Shown: in pieces, positions 49,321 to 51,375 of the stretch
Layout: each line of letters opens with the position of its first letter
Numbering within the stretch: position 1 is the first letter of the stretch
Assembly (NCBI GenBank): GCA_900470965.1
Contig: UCCS01000040.1
Coordinates: forward strand, 51,878 to 103,252
DNA: 51,375 nucleotides
Direction of reading: 5' to 3'
Origin: Hyphomicrobiales bacterium
GTDB taxonomy: Bacteria; Pseudomonadota; Alphaproteobacteria; Rhizobiales; Rhizobiaceae
Program-made: the position numbers and the translations under genes
Notes under the pieces: model-generated
What the model was told of the DNA's origin: nothing
The model's database searches: none
Seen by the model: only the letters and a program-made list of their open reading frames with translations

Positions 49321-50556
49321 TTACCCGACCTTGGCCCGGATATTTTGGGCGAATTTATAAAGGCCAGGGCGGGCCTTGATGAAGGCCTTGCCACGAGTGA
49401 TTGCCCGGTGCGCCGTGCCGGCTGCGATGCCGATGCCGGAGATTGGCAGGACCACATCGTAATGGTCAGTTTCGACTGGCGCCCAGGAGCGCTTGTAGGT
49501 CTGGTCGCCGAGACCGAAATCGAAGAGCGCAACTCCCTGGCCGTGCAGACCTGATATCATCTGCCAGAAGAGGAATTCGCCGGGGCTTGCATCCGCAACC
49601 AGATCCTCGTCGATCGCGCCGAACTGGCAGATGACGTGGTCGCCCTTGCGGGAAATCCCCGACAGCGCGGCGATGCGTCCCTCATAGTCGCCCTTCAGGC
49701 GCAGGACGCGCATCTGCAGGCCGAAATTGTCGCCATTCCGCTTGTCGATCAGGCCGTGCAGGAAGGCCTTGGTTTCCGCATCCGCAAAGACATCGGGCAG
49801 GCCGAGCGAGGCGAAGCGGGCGCTTTTCAGGCGGAAGAACATGTCGAGAAGTTCGTGTTGCTCCGAGGAAGCTTCCGGCGCGATATAGTCGAAACCGCCA
49901 ACCGCCTCCAGCCGCCGGCTCTGCGCGCGGAATTTCTTGCGCCTGCTCTTGGCGTTCAACTGCTGCAGCGTCTTCTCGAACGTATCGAAAAGCGGAAGCT
50001 GATAGGCGTGGTTCTGGTTCTGCACCATGGGCAGGCCCGAGAGCATGTTGCGACGGCTGCGCCATTCCAGTGGAATATTTTGCAGAAGAAGCAGATCGGC
50101 CTTGCCGGCGAGTGCTGCACGAAGGCGGGCAGCAAGATGATGGCTGTCTACCGTATCGCTGTCTGCGGCAAAGTCCTGTGAGAACAGGCCGGTATTGATG
50201 TTGCTGTGGTCGGCGCCGATGAATTTGGCGATCCGCATGCCGCGTGAAGCGACGATTTCCACCGGCAGGATGAAGGCGGTGCGGTTGCCGCTGCTGCCAC
50301 GCAGGATGGCGAGCGGACGGCGGAAAGCCGCCACCCAGGCGGCGCACCAATCATAGCTTTGGTGCAGCGAGGAAAGATTGTCGCGCTCCAGCGCGCGCCA
50401 TTCCTCTTCCAGGGGCTCCATCCTGTCGAAAAGCTGGATATCGAGTTCGGCCATGGCAAGTTTCACGCTGAGTTGCCGCAGCCGGGAAATGCCGGCTTCA
50501 GCTTGCGCCACAGCGTCGAACTTTTGTTCAAGAACATCGAGCCTCTGCGTCTGCAC
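49321..50556 (-). CDS. GNAT / BioF2-like acetyltransferase (CelD family)
   Basis: 411 residues from GTG 50556, which has GGAGAAAG upstream; the first internal ATG (50454) would cut into the predicted helical N-terminus. The middle and C-terminal parts match the BioF2-like/CelD acetyltransferase domain (PF13480): FEKTLQQLNAKSRRKKFRAQSRRLEAVGGF, then RVLRLKGDYEGRIAALSGISRKGDHVICQFGAID, and FLFWQMISGLHGQGVALFDFGLGDQTYKRSWAPVE. Relatives are found in exopolysaccharide and cellulose loci and add acyl groups to sugars. No polysaccharide genes are adjacent here, so its target is open. Confidence 0.85.
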   Translation of the reverse strand: MQTQRLDVLEQKFDAVAQAEAGISRLRQLSVKLAMAELDIQLFDRMEPLEEEWRALERDNLSSLHQSYDWCAAWVAAFRRPLAILRGSSGNRTAFILPVEIVASRGMRIAKFIGADHSNINTGLFSQDFAADSDTVDSHHLAARLRAALAGKADLLLLQNIPLEWRSRRNMLSGLPMVQNQNHAYQLPLFDTFEKTLQQLNAKSRRKKFRAQSRRLEAVGGFDYIAPEASSEQHELLDMFFRLKSARFASLGLPDVFADAETKAFLHGLIDKRNGDNFGLQMRVLRLKGDYEGRIAALSGISRKGDHVICQFGAIDEDLVADASPGEFLFWQMISGLHGQGVALFDFGLGDQTYKRSWAPVETDHYDVVLPISGIGIAAGTAHRAITRGKAFIKARPGLYKFAQNIRAKVG

Positions 50557-50681
50557 GTATCTTTCTCCGATCGAGAGATTGCTGCAGAGGAAGGTAAGGC
50601 AGCCAGACGTATATTTGGTTTAACCGCCGCCCCTCAGTGAGGATTTCCACAAATCAGGGTTATTCCGTCGTTAATCGGCCC

Positions 50682-50891
50682 CTACCGCTGTCTCGGACCG
50701 GCCATCCACTTGATGATGACCATCGCCGGCAGCACCCAGAGCAGGCCGGTGAGCGCGAAGTAAAGGAGATGCCCCCACCAGGGCGCATTGCCGAGCGTCG
50801 CGACCGCGATCGTATTCGCCACAATCGCATAGAAAAGCACGAGGATGATGATCAGGATCGTGCCGATGAATTTGCGAAGGCGGACGGGCAT
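50682..50891 (-). CDS. DUF2842 small membrane protein
   Basis: 69 residues from ATG 50891 (MPVRLRKFIGTILIIILVLF). Two membrane helices with a short periplasmic loop (NAPWWGHLLYFALTGLLWVLPAMVIIKWM) and a basic end (GPRQR). This matches DUF2842, an alphaproteobacterial family of unknown function. Such genes are often found next to the heme A synthase gene, as here (116 bp divergent). The upstream in-frame codons to 50942 are not conserved in character. Confidence 0.85.
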   Translation of the reverse strand: MPVRLRKFIGTILIIILVLFYAIVANTIAVATLGNAPWWGHLLYFALTGLLWVLPAMVIIKWMAGPRQR

Positions 50892-51006
50892 CGTATAACT
50901 TTCGAACGGATGGGACTGAGCCGGCGCGACGGCATGCCGCAAAGGTTCGGGGCTTGTTTTGCATCAGCCGCTGGGGCAAATCAACTGCCGGATAGAAGGA
51001 GACATC

Positions 51007-51375
51007 ATGGCCGTCGCGAACCTGAGCCCGGAGCAGGCGATCCGCACTGAAGTGCGCAGGCAGGACAACAACCGCCGCGCCGTGCGCATCTGGCTGGGTT
51101 TCGTGCTTTTGGCGCTCTTCTGTCTCGTGCTCGTAGGGGGTGCCACGCGGCTCACCAATTCCGGTCTTTCCATCACCGAATGGAAGCCGATTCACGGCGT
51201 CATCCCGCCGCTGAATGCCGCCGAGTGGGAAGAGGAATTCAAGCTCTACCAGCGCATTCCCGAGTTCCAGCAACTGAACAGTGACATGACGGTCGATCAG
51301 TTCAAGAGCATCTTCTGGTGGGAATGGGCGCACCGGCTGATCGCACGCGGCATCGGCGTGATCTTCGCGCTGCCG
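51007..51375 (+). CDS. ctaA: Heme A synthase, N-terminal part (3' truncated by window edge)
   Basis: The first 123 codons are present; ATG 51007 follows GAAGGAG. It resembles COX15/CtaA, which oxidises the C8 methyl of heme O to formyl for cytochrome c oxidase. The first membrane helix is [32 protein letters not shown], where [16 protein letters not shown] is a family hallmark. [21 protein letters not shown] holds a conserved heme-ligating His at the start of helix 2. The rest lies beyond the window. Its partner DUF2842 gene is divergent. Confidence 0.96.
   Translation, partial: MAVANLSPEQAIRTEVRRQDNNRRAVRIWLGFVLLALFCLVLVGGATRLTNSGLSITEWKPIHGVIPPLNAAEWEEEFKLYQRIPEFQQLNSDMTVDQFKSIFWWEWAHRLIARGIGVIFALP

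Noticed and set aside
1..51375. CRISPR arrays, tRNA/rRNA genes, insertion sequences or prophage
   Set aside because: I saw no regularly spaced direct repeats, no cloverleaf or rRNA-like stretch, and no transposase, integrase or phage-like frames.

Overview
The window is a 51 kb stretch of chromosomal-type DNA from an alphaproteobacterium of the Rhizobiaceae (Rhizobium/Sinorhizobium/Agrobacterium group). The basis is high GC coding, a fused trpE(G) gene with a WWW leader peptide next to a TonB heme receptor, RirA-type TGA-N9-TCA operators, rhizobial intergenic palindromes and the families DUF1285, DUF2076, DUF2842 and DUF1328. All calls come from reading the sequence; no database search was run. 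I see no phage, plasmid, insertion sequence, CRISPR array, rRNA or tRNA gene.

Layout. 1-6.5 kb: the end of fhs, an extensin-like secreted protein, a heme receptor behind two predicted iron operators, and the attenuator-controlled trpE(G). 6.5-12.2 kb: small membrane proteins, two acetyltransferase-like proteins, a MarR regulator, a CDF cation exporter overlapping queF, and a DUF2076 protein. 12.2-16.3 kb: a ClpP paralogue, a BenE-type transporter and leuA behind an undisclosed-size-class leucine leader peptide of 41 codons. 16.3-23.8 kb: HxlR with a divergent quinone oxidoreductase, an ECF sigma/anti-sigma pair, a TPR protein, a metallophosphoesterase, a Nudix protein, a glutathionyl-hydroquinone reductase and two more GNAT proteins.

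23.8-30.8 kb: a minus-strand operon moxR - DUF58 - DUF4159/BatA-like - large membrane protein. It is separated from a GNAT gene by a 162 bp element with 33 bp terminal inverted repeats (32/33 matching). 30.9-33.5 kb: an overlapping operon DUF1285 - CoA pyrophosphatase - CCA-adding enzyme. 33.5-38 kb: small proteins, hemF, a Na/Pi cotransporter-like protein and trmL. 38-43.4 kb: two ABC exporters with a lone ribbon-helix-helix protein between them, then an endonuclease/exonuclease/phosphatase-family protein. 43.5-46.4 kb: the cytochrome bc1 operon petABC. 46.5-51.4 kb: apt, two MaoC-type hydratases, membrane proteins, a CelD/BioF2-like acetyltransferase, DUF2842 and the start of ctaA (heme A synthase).

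How the genes relate. Several modules serve aerobic respiration and heme (heme uptake, hemF, petABC, ctaA). Two amino-acid biosynthesis genes, trpE(G) and leuA, each follow a short leader ORF rich in the product amino acid, and in both cases a candidate promoter places the transcript start at or next to the leader ATG. Four short palindromes sit in four gaps between convergent genes. They share a loop motif while their stems differ in a compensated way, which suggests a family of bidirectional 3'-end structures. These palindromes, the 162 bp inverted-repeat element and the leucine leader are the most interesting non-coding signals.
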